From the NCBI GenBank assembly GCA_943359335.1, contig CALRHC010000004.1:1-58156 (forward strand): a stretch of DNA of 58,156 bases, in the 5' to 3' direction. This document shows, one piece after another, positions 1-9,688 of the stretch. Every line of letters starts with the position of its first letter. Positions within the stretch are counted from its first letter, which is position 1. Source of the stretch: Candidatus Yanofskyibacteriota bacterium (GTDB lineage: Bacteria; Patescibacteriota; Minisyncoccia; JACQLN01). Below the pieces are notes generated by a model. That model was not told the origin of the DNA. It did no database searches and saw only the letters and a program-made list of their open reading frames with translations. The position numbers and the translations under genes are program-made.

Positions 1-1220
1 GAGAAGTTACCAGAGATGCCGAGGTCACTCATGGATGCACCTCCTGTTACACCGAGTGAATTTAAAACTGTGGCACCACCTACTGTTAAACCACCTTCTT
101 TTATTTGTGCGCGTTGGGCGGCGATAAAGCCTGTTGCATCTATGTCGCCTTTTAATGTTAGGCGGCCAATTATGGAAGAGTTACCAATAGCTTCAAAACC
201 ATTAGAGATTGTGGCTTTACCGTTTACGTAAAGATCCTTGGCGAGAGAGACGTAGTCTGCGAATACAGAAGGTGCAGAAACAAAAAGAGAAGAAAGAATT
301 TCTGCTCCACCGCCAAGAGTTATTTTATTGCTAGTTAGGGAACCATTTTTAGTTATAAGTTCTAAATTAAAATTTGACGATGTTAAACCATCAAGAAGAT
401 CTGCGGAAAGATTTGGAACAGTTGTTTTAGAATCAATTTCTAATGGCGGTACACCTTCTGGAGCATGACTTTTTAACTGCCCTTCGGTTTCTACACTGCC
501 TTTTATAGAAATATTTCCACCTTTGTCTAAAAGCAAAATTTCGTTAGCACCTGTGCCGGGGGCTTTGCCTTGCAAGGTCATAGCGTCCCCGACAAATTCT
601 TTTACAGCGCCGTACAAAGCATCGGCAAATTTAAAGTTGAAACCTCCCAATACAAACATTAATGTAAAAATGCTAATAAAAACTGCTTTTACTTGCTGAG
701 AAATTCCTTTTCCGTAATTTACTTTTTCCCCTTTATTTTTTACATCCCATTTTGCCCTTTCGTTTATTTGAGGGAATGAAAAACCGGACATAGCTACACC
801 ATCCAAAATTTCTTTTTTTTCTGAAACTTTTTTTAAAGGGGTTAAAGGGATTGAACGGGATAAATGCGATTCGGATTTTTTATTTTGATATGCTTCCTGT
901 AATTCATCTATCTCTCTTCGAACATCTGCAGCTAAACTATCGTTATGAATATTATTTAAATTTTTAAGTGCAAACTCATTAACTAAAACTGGTCTAAAAT
1001 TCTGCACTACAGGCTTAACAAAATTATTATTAAAATTTGATCCAATAACTACTTGATGCGTAGATAAATAACTTGCCAATGATTTTTTTGAAATATACCA
1101 ATTTCTTCCAAATTTTTTACCTTCCACTTTCCCCTTTCTAACAAGCAAGCTTAAATACTCCGATGTATACGGAGTATCTTTTGAAATCTTACTTATTAAA
1201 ATATATTCGCCTTTTTCCAT
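1..1220 (-). CDS. Partial (3' end off window) large protein: N-terminal excisionase/MerR-like HTH, one TM helix, then a glycine-rich repetitive surface-like region
   Basis: Not in the supplied ORF track because it runs off the edge. Reverse complement from ATG at 1220 reads MEKGEYILISKISKDTPYTSEYLSLLVRKGKVEGKKFGRNWYISKKSLASYL...KAVFISIFTLMFVLGGFNF...; frame still open at base 3 (SLGVTGGASMSDLGISGNF). Confidence 0.75.
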   Translation of the reverse strand, partial: MEKGEYILISKISKDTPYTSEYLSLLVRKGKVEGKKFGRNWYISKKSLASYLSTHQVVIGSNFNNNFVKPVVQNFRPVLVNEFALKNLNNIHNDSLAADVRREIDELQEAYQNKKSESHLSRSIPLTPLKKVSEKKEILDGVAMSGFSFPQINERAKWDVKNKGEKVNYGKGISQQVKAVFISIFTLMFVLGGFNFKFADALYGAVKEFVGDAMTLQGKAPGTGANEILLLDKGGNISIKGSVETEGQLKSHAPEGVPPLEIDSKTTVPNLSADLLDGLTSSNFNLELITKNGSLTSNKITLGGGAEILSSLFVSAPSVFADYVSLAKDLYVNGKATISNGFEAIGNSSIIGRLTLKGDIDATGFIAAQRAQIKEGGLTVGGATVLNSLGVTGGASMSDLGISGNF

Positions 1221-1259
1221 TTGGTAATCTTGCACAATTACGTCGAGTAAAAACAAAAA

Positions 1260-1292
1260 CCCTGCCCCCGCTTTCGCGGGAACAGGGTGCTT
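1260..1292 (-). terminator. Rho-independent terminator/attenuator-like hairpin upstream of the partial CDS
   Basis: Minus strand CCCTGTTCCCGCGAAAGCGGGGGCAGGG followed by TTTTTGTTTTT. Confidence 0.5.
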
Positions 1293-1303
1293 AGTTATAT
1301 ACA

Positions 1304-1327
1304 TATCCGATAGGGTTATCGGATATA
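1304..1327. repeat. Short palindrome (operator-like)
   Basis: ATATCCGATagggttATCGGATAT inverted repeat between the hairpin and the HTH genes. Confidence 0.5.
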
Positions 1328-1664
1328 TAAATTATAGCATTTTTACTACATAACAACAGGTTAAATGGGGATAACCAAAACCCTAATTTGAAGAGTGATT
1401 TTGGAATAAACAAAGCACAAGAAACAAACTACAAATAGCAAGACACTTTATAACCAATTTGAGACTTGGAAAAATTTTAAAGTTTAGACTTTTAACTATA
1501 ATTTTGGGCATTATTTTTTAATATTTTGTGTTTTGTTTGTAATTTGGAATTTGTGTTTTATAACCTATTACATGTGCACAACTTTGCCCTTGCTATATTT
1601 TTTTTATAAACATAAAATTAGAATACATTGATATAAAAAGTTTAGTAAACATTAATATACATAT

Positions 1665-1889
1665 ATGTCATTTGGACGAAAATATTTAAGTATTAAGCAA
1701 GCGGCAGCTGTTATAGGTGTTACGCCTTTAACACTTCGTAATTGGGATAGAGACGGCAAACTTAGCCCGTATCGTAACCCAATAAATAACTATCGCTATT
1801 ACAGGGTAGACCAAATAGAGGCCTTCTTGAGAGCCATGGAAGGCTCTAGAGATAAAGCAAACAGAAGAACTAGGTTTATGGATATCTAA
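1665..1889 (+). CDS. MerR/excisionase-type helix-turn-helix DNA-binding protein
   Basis: 74 aa; YLSIKQAAAVIGVTPLTLRNWDRDGKLSPYRNPINNYRYYRVDQIEAFL is a classic MerR-like HTH-wing. Confidence 0.8.
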   Translation: MSFGRKYLSIKQAAAVIGVTPLTLRNWDRDGKLSPYRNPINNYRYYRVDQIEAFLRAMEGSRDKANRRTRFMDI

Positions 1890-1920
1890 CTTAAAAATCC
1901 CCGTAATGGGGATTTTTAAG
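1890..1920 (+). terminator. Rho-independent terminator
   Basis: cttaaaaatcccc gtaat ggggatttttaag immediately after the stop codon. Confidence 0.7.
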
Positions 1921-2017
1921 TTTATGCTCTAAGAACTAAGCCCTAAATCCTAATTAAAAAAATTATTATAATTTGTTTTAGATTTAGTATTTAGAACTTA
2001 GAATTTTTATTACTATG

Positions 2018-2088
2018 TGGGCGATACAAGAATCGAACTTGTATCTCTGCAATGTGAATGCAATGTTTTACCACTAAACTAATCGCCC
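2018..2088 (-). tRNA. tRNA-Val(CAC)
   Basis: Reverse complement GGGCGATTAGTTTAGTGGTAAAACATTGCATTCACATTGCAGAGATACAAGTTCGATTCTTGTATCGCCCA folds as a cloverleaf; anticodon loop TTCACAT. Confidence 0.85.
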
Positions 2089-2103
2089 AATTAAAAATAA
2101 AAA

Positions 2104-2622
2104 CTAATTTTTTATTTTTAATTTATCTATAACTTTTCTGTGAGGATATTCTAAAATATCGTGAACAAACCTATCGAACATTCCGTAACGATATTTAAAT
2201 TCATCCGTACCTAAAATTACATATCGTAATTCTATACCAATTTCTTCTTCTACTAATTTTATAAAGCTAATAAACTTTTTAAAATCTATATCGTCCCCTA
2301 CCACCATAATATCTGCTCGTGCATTTGGTATATTTAAAAACACACCGGTTATTACACCCAACCTTATCTTCCCTATTTTGGTTAAACCTTTTTCAATTCT
2401 AGGAAAGGACGGTGGCGATATTTTTAAAACCAAATTCTTAAGTTCATCTAAATAACTCCACTCCTGATTGAGTTGATAATACCTTTCATGTACAAGAACC
2501 TTAGGTTTAATCTTTCTAACTTTTTTAGTTAAAACCCTTGGTTTATTTTTTTTTACTTTCTTATTCTTATTTTTCCCTGCAGTAAAATTTCTAATTATTT
2601 TTTTTGATTTTCCTGTTACCAT
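2104..2622 (-). CDS. Nucleotidyltransferase-like regulatory protein (C-terminal part of a wHTH-NTase pair)
   Basis: 172 aa; GVFLNIPNARADIMVVGDDIDFKKFISFIKLVEEEIGIELRYVILGTDEF is nucleotidyltransferase-like; overlaps upstream wHTH ORF in the +1 frame. Confidence 0.5.
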   Translation of the reverse strand: MVTGKSKKIIRNFTAGKNKNKKVKKNKPRVLTKKVRKIKPKVLVHERYYQLNQEWSYLDELKNLVLKISPPSFPRIEKGLTKIGKIRLGVITGVFLNIPNARADIMVVGDDIDFKKFISFIKLVEEEIGIELRYVILGTDEFKYRYGMFDRFVHDILEYPHRKVIDKLKIKN

Positions 2623-2818
2623 TGCCGTTTATTTTTTTAAGAATGCCGGATCTAATAAAAAAAATAATAATTTTCTCTAACTCTTTGTTTTTTATATTAA
2701 CCCTTTTAGCTATATCGCTGGTAGATAATATAAGTTGTGGGTGCTGCAAAAACAACTTCAAAACTTTGGCTTTTACACCAAATAACTGCTCCAACACATT
2801 GTTATTATTTAATCCCAT
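2591..2818 (-). CDS. Winged-HTH protein (N-terminal part of a wHTH-NTase pair)
   Basis: 75 aa; VLEQLFGVKAKVLKLFLQHPQLILSTSDIAKRVNIKNKELEKIIIFFIRSGIL; overlaps 2104..2622 by 32 nt. Confidence 0.5.
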   Translation of the reverse strand: MGLNNNNVLEQLFGVKAKVLKLFLQHPQLILSTSDIAKRVNIKNKELEKIIIFFIRSGILKKINGNGNRKIKKNN

Positions 2819-2902
2819 TTTAACCTTTGAATTTGCATACAGTATAGCAACATAGGTGGCATTGTAAAGTTAAGTAAATTACGCCTATAATACTTTATAC
2901 AT

Positions 2903-4792
2903 ATGAAAGACTCTCTCTTCCATCCAGAAGAACTAACCATACAAGATAAATCCCCTATTGGTTCTAGCTATGCCGAAACTTTTGTTTTTGTGCCTTCGAA
3001 TAAAAACGAGGCAACTTTGGGCAGTTTATTTATAGTAACAGAAGCTTCGTCTAATAAAACAAAAAAAGAAAATGCCGAACTTACGAGCGAAGTAGCCTCT
3101 GTAATTAAGAATGAATTTTACCAAAACACACTGGTGACCCCAATGTCTGCTCTAAAATTTTCTTTAAAAAGAGTTAATAGTCTTTTAAACAGCAAGAAAA
3201 ATTGGCTAACACCGTCATCGGCTTTAAAGCTCAAAATTTTAATAGCTTCCTTAAAAGAAAACAAACTCCACATAGCCAGAATGGGAGATTCTACGGCTTT
3301 TTTGTTAAGAGATAGTTCACTTCAAACAATAGCGATGCTTCCTAGTTCTCAAAACCAAAACCCTTTATCTTTCGAAAATATAATTAGTGGCGAACTTTTA
3401 CCCGACGATCATATTCTTTTGGCTACTAACCAAATTTATAAAATAGACGAAAAAGAAATTTTAAAAAACCTTCAAGAAAAAAAGATGGTGAGCCATTTAT
3501 CGAAAACCGATAATGGCATTAAAAGCCTTGCGCTTATATGCATCTATCCCGTTAAAAACAACTCACCTCAAAAGACCTTCGGGCGCCCTAGCGCGAGCGT
3601 TGTTTCTAACGTAATTAAGCCCTCTCTTGTATCTATACACAACGAGGCCAATATTCCTGATTACACCACACCAGCAAAAAATAGGAGTAAATTTTTTAAG
3701 ATTGGAATTATTGTTACCATTTTATTAATTGCTATTTCTGTAATAACTTTTACTTCTCTTAAAATAAGAAACGAAACATCCCAAAACAAAAAAGAATCTG
3801 AACAATTGTTACAAGAAGTTTCCGACATAAAAAATAAGATAAACGATTTAATAGCTACTAATAACGAAACCGAAGCTAACGAACTTTTGTTTTCGGCACA
3901 AGAAAAATTAAAACGCCTAGAAGAACTTGGTTACTTTAAAACAACCCGCTCTACACTTAGTGACGACTTAGAAAAAATATACAAAGAAATTAGCAAAGCC
4001 GAAACAATAAATAAAATAAATAAAATTTTTGATCTGGAAAATAATTCTGTTGGTTTTGAACCAGAAAAAATAACGCTGGGTAAAAATAAAATATTTGTTT
4101 TAGGTGGTAAAAACTTTTATAAATTTGATTTTAACAAGGCCGATGGCGTGTTCGATTCTGTAGAAGAAGGCAGTAAACTTGTGTCTTCCCTATTAAAACC
4201 AGGAAACCCTAATTCTCAAATATTAATAACCGAAGATAAAATAATAGAAGAACTTGGCGATTCCCAAGATAAAATTTATTGGGTACGCCCAGAAAATATT
4301 CCTGCCATAAAAGATGCCTCTTTTTATGCTAATGCTATTTACTTATTAAACGAGGATGGCTTTATTTATAAAATGCCGTTTACATTATCGTCTTCCACTC
4401 CAACGGTAAATGCTGGAGCCGAAAACCTAGTTTTTGACGAAGCCAAGGTATGGACCAAAAAAGAAGAAGGTAAATTAGAATCTTTTTCTATAGAAGGTTC
4501 CGTTTTTGGTTTAACAGATTCAAACACCTTAGCCGAACTTACTAATGGCGAAGTTAAAAACAAAAAGAATTTTTCCGAAAATATAAACCAAGTATTTACT
4601 TCCGTTTCTTATAAAAATATATATTTATTTAGCCCAGATAACGGACTTGTTATTATTCTAGATAAAAATTTAAATATTAAAAAAAGACTTAGCCATAATG
4701 AACTTATTGGAGCTAAGTCTTTTTTTGTTAATTCTCAAGAAAGAATAATCTATTTCCTTAAAAATAAAACTGTATTTTCCTTCGAAATATAA
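2903..4792 (+). CDS. PP2C-like N-terminal domain, TM helix, coiled coil and C-terminal propeller-like domain
   Basis: 629 aa; HIARMGDSTAFLLRD and DDHILLATNQIYK resemble PPM/PP2C motifs; TM FFKIGIIVTILLIAISVITF; repeated beta-rich C-terminal half. Confidence 0.55.
   Translation: MKDSLFHPEELTIQDKSPIGSSYAETFVFVPSNKNEATLGSLFIVTEASSNKTKKENAELTSEVASVIKNEFYQNTLVTPMSALKFSLKRVNSLLNSKKNWLTPSSALKLKILIASLKENKLHIARMGDSTAFLLRDSSLQTIAMLPSSQNQNPLSFENIISGELLPDDHILLATNQIYKIDEKEILKNLQEKKMVSHLSKTDNGIKSLALICIYPVKNNSPQKTFGRPSASVVSNVIKPSLVSIHNEANIPDYTTPAKNRSKFFKIGIIVTILLIAISVITFTSLKIRNETSQNKKESEQLLQEVSDIKNKINDLIATNNETEANELLFSAQEKLKRLEELGYFKTTRSTLSDDLEKIYKEISKAETINKINKIFDLENNSVGFEPEKITLGKNKIFVLGGKNFYKFDFNKADGVFDSVEEGSKLVSSLLKPGNPNSQILITEDKIIEELGDSQDKIYWVRPENIPAIKDASFYANAIYLLNEDGFIYKMPFTLSSSTPTVNAGAENLVFDEAKVWTKKEEGKLESFSIEGSVFGLTDSNTLAELTNGEVKNKKNFSENINQVFTSVSYKNIYLFSPDNGLVIILDKNLNIKKRLSHNELIGAKSFFVNSQERIIYFLKNKTVFSFEI
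3548..3613. repeat. Degenerate in-frame copy of the 66-bp palindrome seen at 23673 and 28164
   Basis: Ungapped 66/66 alignment by eye, about 45 identical positions with the 28164 copy; outer arms cccgtta(a/g)aaaca ... gtttctaacg conserved. Confidence 0.55.
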
Positions 4793-4898
4793 ATTACAAA
4801 ACACAATAAACAAATTACAAACAATATACAAAATATAATAAACAAATTTTATATCTTGCGTATTGTGCTTTGTTTGTAATTTAAGATTTGGTTATTGT

Positions 4899-5309
4899 TT
4901 ATTTTACTTCTGCCTTAGCACCAGCCTCTTCTAACTTCTTCTTCATTTCTTCGGCCTCGGCTTTAGCAACACCTGTCTTTATAACCTTAGGAGCGCCATC
5001 AACTAAGTCTTTGGCTTCCTTAAGACCAAGGCTTGTAAGTTCACGCACTACCTTAATGACTGCAATTTTTTGAGCACCAGCTTCTTTTAATTCAACATCG
5101 AAAGTTGATTTTTCTTCTGCTTGTGCGGCACCACCTTGAGCACCTGCACCCGACATCATAACTGGAGCTGCAGCGGAAACACCGAATTTAACTTCTAAAA
5201 CTTTAACTAATTCGGCTAATTCCATTACATTCATTTTTTCTACAGTTTCTACTAAGCTTTTAAACTTTGCAGGAACTTCTATATTGTTGTTGTTGTTTGT
5301 TTCTTCCAT
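4899..5309 (-). CDS. rplL: 50S ribosomal protein L7/L12
   Basis: 136 aa; [15 protein letters not shown]...[63 protein letters not shown]. Confidence 0.97.
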   Translation of the reverse strand: MEETNNNNNIEVPAKFKSLVETVEKMNVMELAELVKVLEVKFGVSAAAPVMMSGAGAQGGAAQAEEKSTFDVELKEAGAQKIAVIKVVRELTSLGLKEAKDLVDGAPKVIKTGVAKAEAEEMKKKLEEAGAKAEVK

Positions 5310-5324
5310 ATTTTTTATTTATTT

Positions 5325-5822
5325 TTATATGACCTTTTCTTTTTTACTAATTCCATCTAATACTCTCGCAAAACCACTTACCGGCGACATAAATAACTGT
5401 ACAACTTGTGCCAATAAAACTTCTCTGGATGGTAACTGTGCTAAAGCCACAACAGCATTCTTTAACATCTTTTCTCCCATAAGGAACCCACCCAATATTG
5501 CCAATTTCTTTGTCTGTACAGAAAACTTATGAACGATTTTTGCCATAACTGCATCCGATTCATTAGAGGAGTAAACTATTGCAACTGAATTTTTATGATC
5601 CGATAAATCCATTTCTTCTCTACCTGATTTCTTAAAAGCAAAACCTAAAAGAGATTTTTTAAGTGCCTTAAACTTTATACTTTCTTTTTTAAGTTCTTTT
5701 TTTAAACCTATAATTTCTCCCATATTTAAACCCGAGAAATCAACAAAAAGAATACTAGGATTATTTTTTAATATATCGGACAACTCTTCTACTAACTTTA
5801 TTTTTTGGTCTTTTGTTAACAT
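5325..5822 (-). CDS. rplJ: 50S ribosomal protein L10
   Basis: 165 aa directly upstream of rplL; L10-type N-terminus. Confidence 0.92.
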   Translation of the reverse strand: MLTKDQKIKLVEELSDILKNNPSILFVDFSGLNMGEIIGLKKELKKESIKFKALKKSLLGFAFKKSGREEMDLSDHKNSVAIVYSSNESDAVMAKIVHKFSVQTKKLAILGGFLMGEKMLKNAVVALAQLPSREVLLAQVVQLFMSPVSGFARVLDGISKKEKVI

Positions 5823-5930
5823 AAAATGTCTGTGGTATTTCCACAGACATTTTACACATCACATAGGATGTTGAGGTTTTCCTCGGTAGGACTTATATGA
5901 ACGCCTACTGTCTGTGGATCTCACTATTTA
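5823..5930 (-). promoter_or_regulatory. Ribosomal protein L10 leader
   Basis: Minus strand CAGACAGTAGGCGTTCATATAAGTCCTACCGAGGAAAACCTCAACATCCTATGTG then a perfect hairpin AATGTCTGTGGaaataCCACAGACATT directly 5' of rplJ; matches the L10 leader class. Confidence 0.7.
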
Positions 5931-6071
5931 ATTGTGATAATACACTAACATAAGGGGCTAAAGGGTGTAAAGGGTCAACTTGACCAGCTTTTAGCTTCCC
6001 TAGCTTATTTAGCTTTTAGGAATTCCTCCTTAACTAGCTAACGAAGCTGAAAACTAATGAAGCTGATCCAG

Positions 6072-9000
6072 CTATTCTCTAAACCCTGTTCCTGCTGGTA
6101 TCAATCGGCCTACTATAACATTCTCTTTCAATCCTCTTAAACCATCTTCTTTAGCTTCGATAGCGGCATTAATTAAACTACGAGCTGTTTCTTGGAACGA
6201 AGCGGCGGAAAGGAAGCTTTCAGTGGTTAACGATACCTTGGTTATACCTAATAACAACTGTTCATAGGTAGCTTTTTTGCCCTTTTTGTCCAACTTAGCG
6301 TTTTCCGACCAAACCTGCCATTTTTCGGAAACTTCACCTGGTAATAGTTTTGTATCCCCTGGATCAGAGATTCTTACACGCGATAACATCTGGCGAGCAA
6401 TAACTTCTAAATATTTTTCGTTAATTGAAGCGCCTTGTGTAACATAAATAGTTTCAACTTCTTTTACAATATAACGTTCTACTGCTTCTTGCCCAGCAAA
6501 AGCAAATAAATCTTGTAAGTTTAAATTACCTTCCGAAATTTGTGAGCCTTTAGCAATTAGATCTCCCTTCTCAACAAACACGCTTACATTTACAGGTAAA
6601 CTATATTCTTTAATATCGTCTTTACCAGATTTTGTTTCAACTCTAATTTTAATTATTTTTTGATTACCTTGAGAAATAACTTCTTCCACCTTGCCGTCGA
6701 ATTCAGAAATTATGGCTTGTCCTTTTGGTGGGCGTACTTCGAAAACTTCTTCTACACGAGGTAAACCTTGTGTAATGTCGGAAACTCCAGCCACACCTCC
6801 AATATGGAAAGTTCTCATTGTAAGCTGTGTACCTGGTTCACCAATAGCTTGAGCAGTAACAATACCAACAGCTTCACCCATTTTAACCAAAGAGTTAGAA
6901 CCTAAATCATAACCAAAACATCTGGCGCAGATTCCTTTTATACTCTTACATCTCATTACTGAACGTAACTTCATTTTCTTAATTTCAGAATCATCGATAG
7001 CTTTAGCTTGATCACGGTTAACAAGTTCACCTTTTTTAACCATTACTTTACCGTTAGTATCCTTAATATCTTCGGCTACAGCACGACCCAAAGCTCTCTC
7101 ACCCAAAGTCATCTTAATTTCATCACCATCTTCTTTATATTTAATTACGCCTTCGGTATCACCACAATCATCTTCACGAACAACAACATCTTGAGCTACG
7201 TCTACCAAACGTCGAGTTAAGTAACCAGCAGCGGCTGTTTTTAAAGCTGTGTCGGTTGTACCTTTTCTAGCACCGTGCGTAGAAATAAAGTATTCCAAAA
7301 CATTAAAACCTTCTTTAAAAGATGGAATAATAGGAAGTTCGATCGTGGCACCAGCAGGGTTAATAACGACACCTTTCATACCAGCCATCTGAGTTAACTG
7401 GCTAATATTACCGCGGGATCCAGAATCAAAAATCATAAATACTGGGTTAGCTTTATGCATTGTTGGTGGAACCAACTTTGCAATTTGTTCTTTGGTTTTG
7501 TGCCAAACAGAAATAGATTTTGATTTTCTTTCTTCCAAAGTTAAAAGACCATGCATATAGTGTTCACGAATCTTTTCTACTTCTTTCATGGCAAAAGCAA
7601 TAATTTTAGGTTTTTCTTCTGGAACTATAATATCGTTCATGCCCCAAGAAATTCCACTGCGTGTTGAATAATCAAAACCAAGATCTTTAATATCATCTAA
7701 CATCTTAACAACTTCTGGTTGAGGAAAATTCTGAATAACCTCGCTGGTTAGTTTAACCAACTTTTTACGGTTCATTGTTTCGTTAATATAAGGAACTTCT
7801 TTTGGTAAAATTTTATTAAACAAAATTCTACCAATAGAGGTTTCTATAAATTCCCCACCAGATTTTTCAAACCTAACTTTAATTTTTGCTCTTAGGTCTA
7901 CTTCATCAAAATCATAGGCTAAAATTGCTTCGTTAACCGAACCAAACATTTTACCCGCGCCTTTCAAACTCTTTTCTTCGTCTTTTTCTACCTCCGAAGT
8001 CATCCAGTAAATTCCAAGAACCATATCTTTTTGAGGATCCACAATGGCTTCGCCTGTAGAAGGTTTTAATAAATTTTTGGAAGATAACATTATTTCCTTA
8101 GCTTCTTTTTGAGCTATATCGGAAAGTGGCAAGTGTACGGCCATTTGGTCGCCGTCAAAGTCGGCGTTAAAAGCCTGACAAACCAAAGGATGAACTTGAA
8201 TAGCCGAACCTTCTATTAGTATTGGTTGAAAAGCCTGAATACCCAAGCGATGCAATGTTGGAGCACGGTTAAGCAAAATAACTTTATCGGCAATAGCTTC
8301 TTCTAAAGCTTCCCAAACAATATCCACTTCTTCTTCTATTAAACGCGAAGCGTTTCTAATATTAGAAGCAACTTCCTTTTGGTAAATAAGTTTATGAATA
8401 ACGAAAGGTTTAAAAATCTCTAAAGCCATTCTTTTTGGTAATCCAGCTTGATGCAATTTCAAACCAGGACCCACCACAATAACCGAACGTCCAGAATAAT
8501 CCACGCGCTTACCCAAAAGGTTTTGGCGGAATCGGCCTTGTTTGCCTTTCAACATATCGGCCAAAGATTTTAGAGCACGTTTACCACCACCAGCTGTTGT
8601 AGCCGTAGGTTCACTACCTCGATGCGCAGAATTATCGATTAAAGCATCAACCGCTTCCTGCAACATTCTTTTTTCGTTCCTAACAATAACTTCTGGAGAT
8701 TTAAGATCTATAAGTTTCTTTAAACGATTGTTTCTGTTAATAACACGTCGGTAAAGATCGTTAACATCGCTCGTTGCATATCTGCCTCCATCTAACGGAA
8801 CCATCGGACGTAAATCTGGTGGAATAACAGGCAGAACTGTAATAAACATCCATTCTGGTCGAAGTTTATTTCTAACCAAAGATTCAACCAATCTTAATCG
8901 GCGCAACATTTTTTTCTTGTCGCCAGTTTCTTCTATATTACCTAATTTTTTTACAACCTCATCTCTTAACGCTTCTAAATCCATCTGGGTAAAGATCCTT

Positions 9001-9668
9001 CTAACAGCTTCTGCGCCAATATCAGCTTTAAAAACTTCGCCATATTTTAACGAAAGATCATAATATTGAGCTTCCGAAATAACTTGGAATTTTTTAATTT
9101 TATTTAGTTCGTCTACAGCTGTATCACGCAAAGATTTAAGTTCGCGTTGGCCACCTTTTGTGGTTTGAAGTTTTAATTTAGTTTTATATTCTTTTTCTAT
9201 TTCAGACAAAACACTTAGTCGTGCTTCTTCGTCTACTTCTATTATTATATATGCCGCAAAGTAAATTACTTTTTCTAGTTCCTGAACACCAAGATTTAAT
9301 AAAAGCCCCATTTTAGATGGCAAGCCACGCAAAAACCAAATATGGCTAACCGGAGCTGCCAAAGTTATATGCCCCATTCTTTCACGTCTAACAATAGCGC
9401 GAGTTACTTCTACTCCGCACTTATCGCAAACAATCCCTTTATATCTTATACGACGATATTTACCACAATAACATTCCCAATCTTTGGTAGGTCCAAAAAT
9501 TGCCTCGGAAAACAAACCTTCTTTTTCTGGTTTTTGAGTTCGGTAATTTATGGTTTCTGGTTTTATTACTTCACCATAAGACCAGTCTAAAATATCGTCG
9601 GGCGAAGCCAAACGTATTCTTATAGCTTTAAAATCTTTTAAATTTGGGGGAATACTTGTTTTAGGCAT
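6072..9668 (-). CDS. rpoC: DNA-directed RNA polymerase subunit beta'
   Basis: 1198 aa; NADFDGDQMAVHLPLS, zinc-binding CYCGKYRRIRYKGIVCDKCG, AVGIVTAQAIGEPGTQLTMRTFHIGG. Confidence 0.99.
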   Translation of the reverse strand: MPKTSIPPNLKDFKAIRIRLASPDDILDWSYGEVIKPETINYRTQKPEKEGLFSEAIFGPTKDWECYCGKYRRIRYKGIVCDKCGVEVTRAIVRRERMGHITLAAPVSHIWFLRGLPSKMGLLLNLGVQELEKVIYFAAYIIIEVDEEARLSVLSEIEKEYKTKLKLQTTKGGQRELKSLRDTAVDELNKIKKFQVISEAQYYDLSLKYGEVFKADIGAEAVRRIFTQMDLEALRDEVVKKLGNIEETGDKKKMLRRLRLVESLVRNKLRPEWMFITVLPVIPPDLRPMVPLDGGRYATSDVNDLYRRVINRNNRLKKLIDLKSPEVIVRNEKRMLQEAVDALIDNSAHRGSEPTATTAGGGKRALKSLADMLKGKQGRFRQNLLGKRVDYSGRSVIVVGPGLKLHQAGLPKRMALEIFKPFVIHKLIYQKEVASNIRNASRLIEEEVDIVWEALEEAIADKVILLNRAPTLHRLGIQAFQPILIEGSAIQVHPLVCQAFNADFDGDQMAVHLPLSDIAQKEAKEIMLSSKNLLKPSTGEAIVDPQKDMVLGIYWMTSEVEKDEEKSLKGAGKMFGSVNEAILAYDFDEVDLRAKIKVRFEKSGGEFIETSIGRILFNKILPKEVPYINETMNRKKLVKLTSEVIQNFPQPEVVKMLDDIKDLGFDYSTRSGISWGMNDIIVPEEKPKIIAFAMKEVEKIREHYMHGLLTLEERKSKSISVWHKTKEQIAKLVPPTMHKANPVFMIFDSGSRGNISQLTQMAGMKGVVINPAGATIELPIIPSFKEGFNVLEYFISTHGARKGTTDTALKTAAAGYLTRRLVDVAQDVVVREDDCGDTEGVIKYKEDGDEIKMTLGERALGRAVAEDIKDTNGKVMVKKGELVNRDQAKAIDDSEIKKMKLRSVMRCKSIKGICARCFGYDLGSNSLVKMGEAVGIVTAQAIGEPGTQLTMRTFHIGGVAGVSDITQGLPRVEEVFEVRPPKGQAIISEFDGKVEEVISQGNQKIIKIRVETKSGKDDIKEYSLPVNVSVFVEKGDLIAKGSQISEGNLNLQDLFAFAGQEAVERYIVKEVETIYVTQGASINEKYLEVIARQMLSRVRISDPGDTKLLPGEVSEKWQVWSENAKLDKKGKKATYEQLLLGITKVSLTTESFLSAASFQETARSLINAAIEAKEDGLRGLKENVIVGRLIPAGTGFRE

Positions 9669-9688
9669 TTGTTAGCTTTTAGCTTTTA

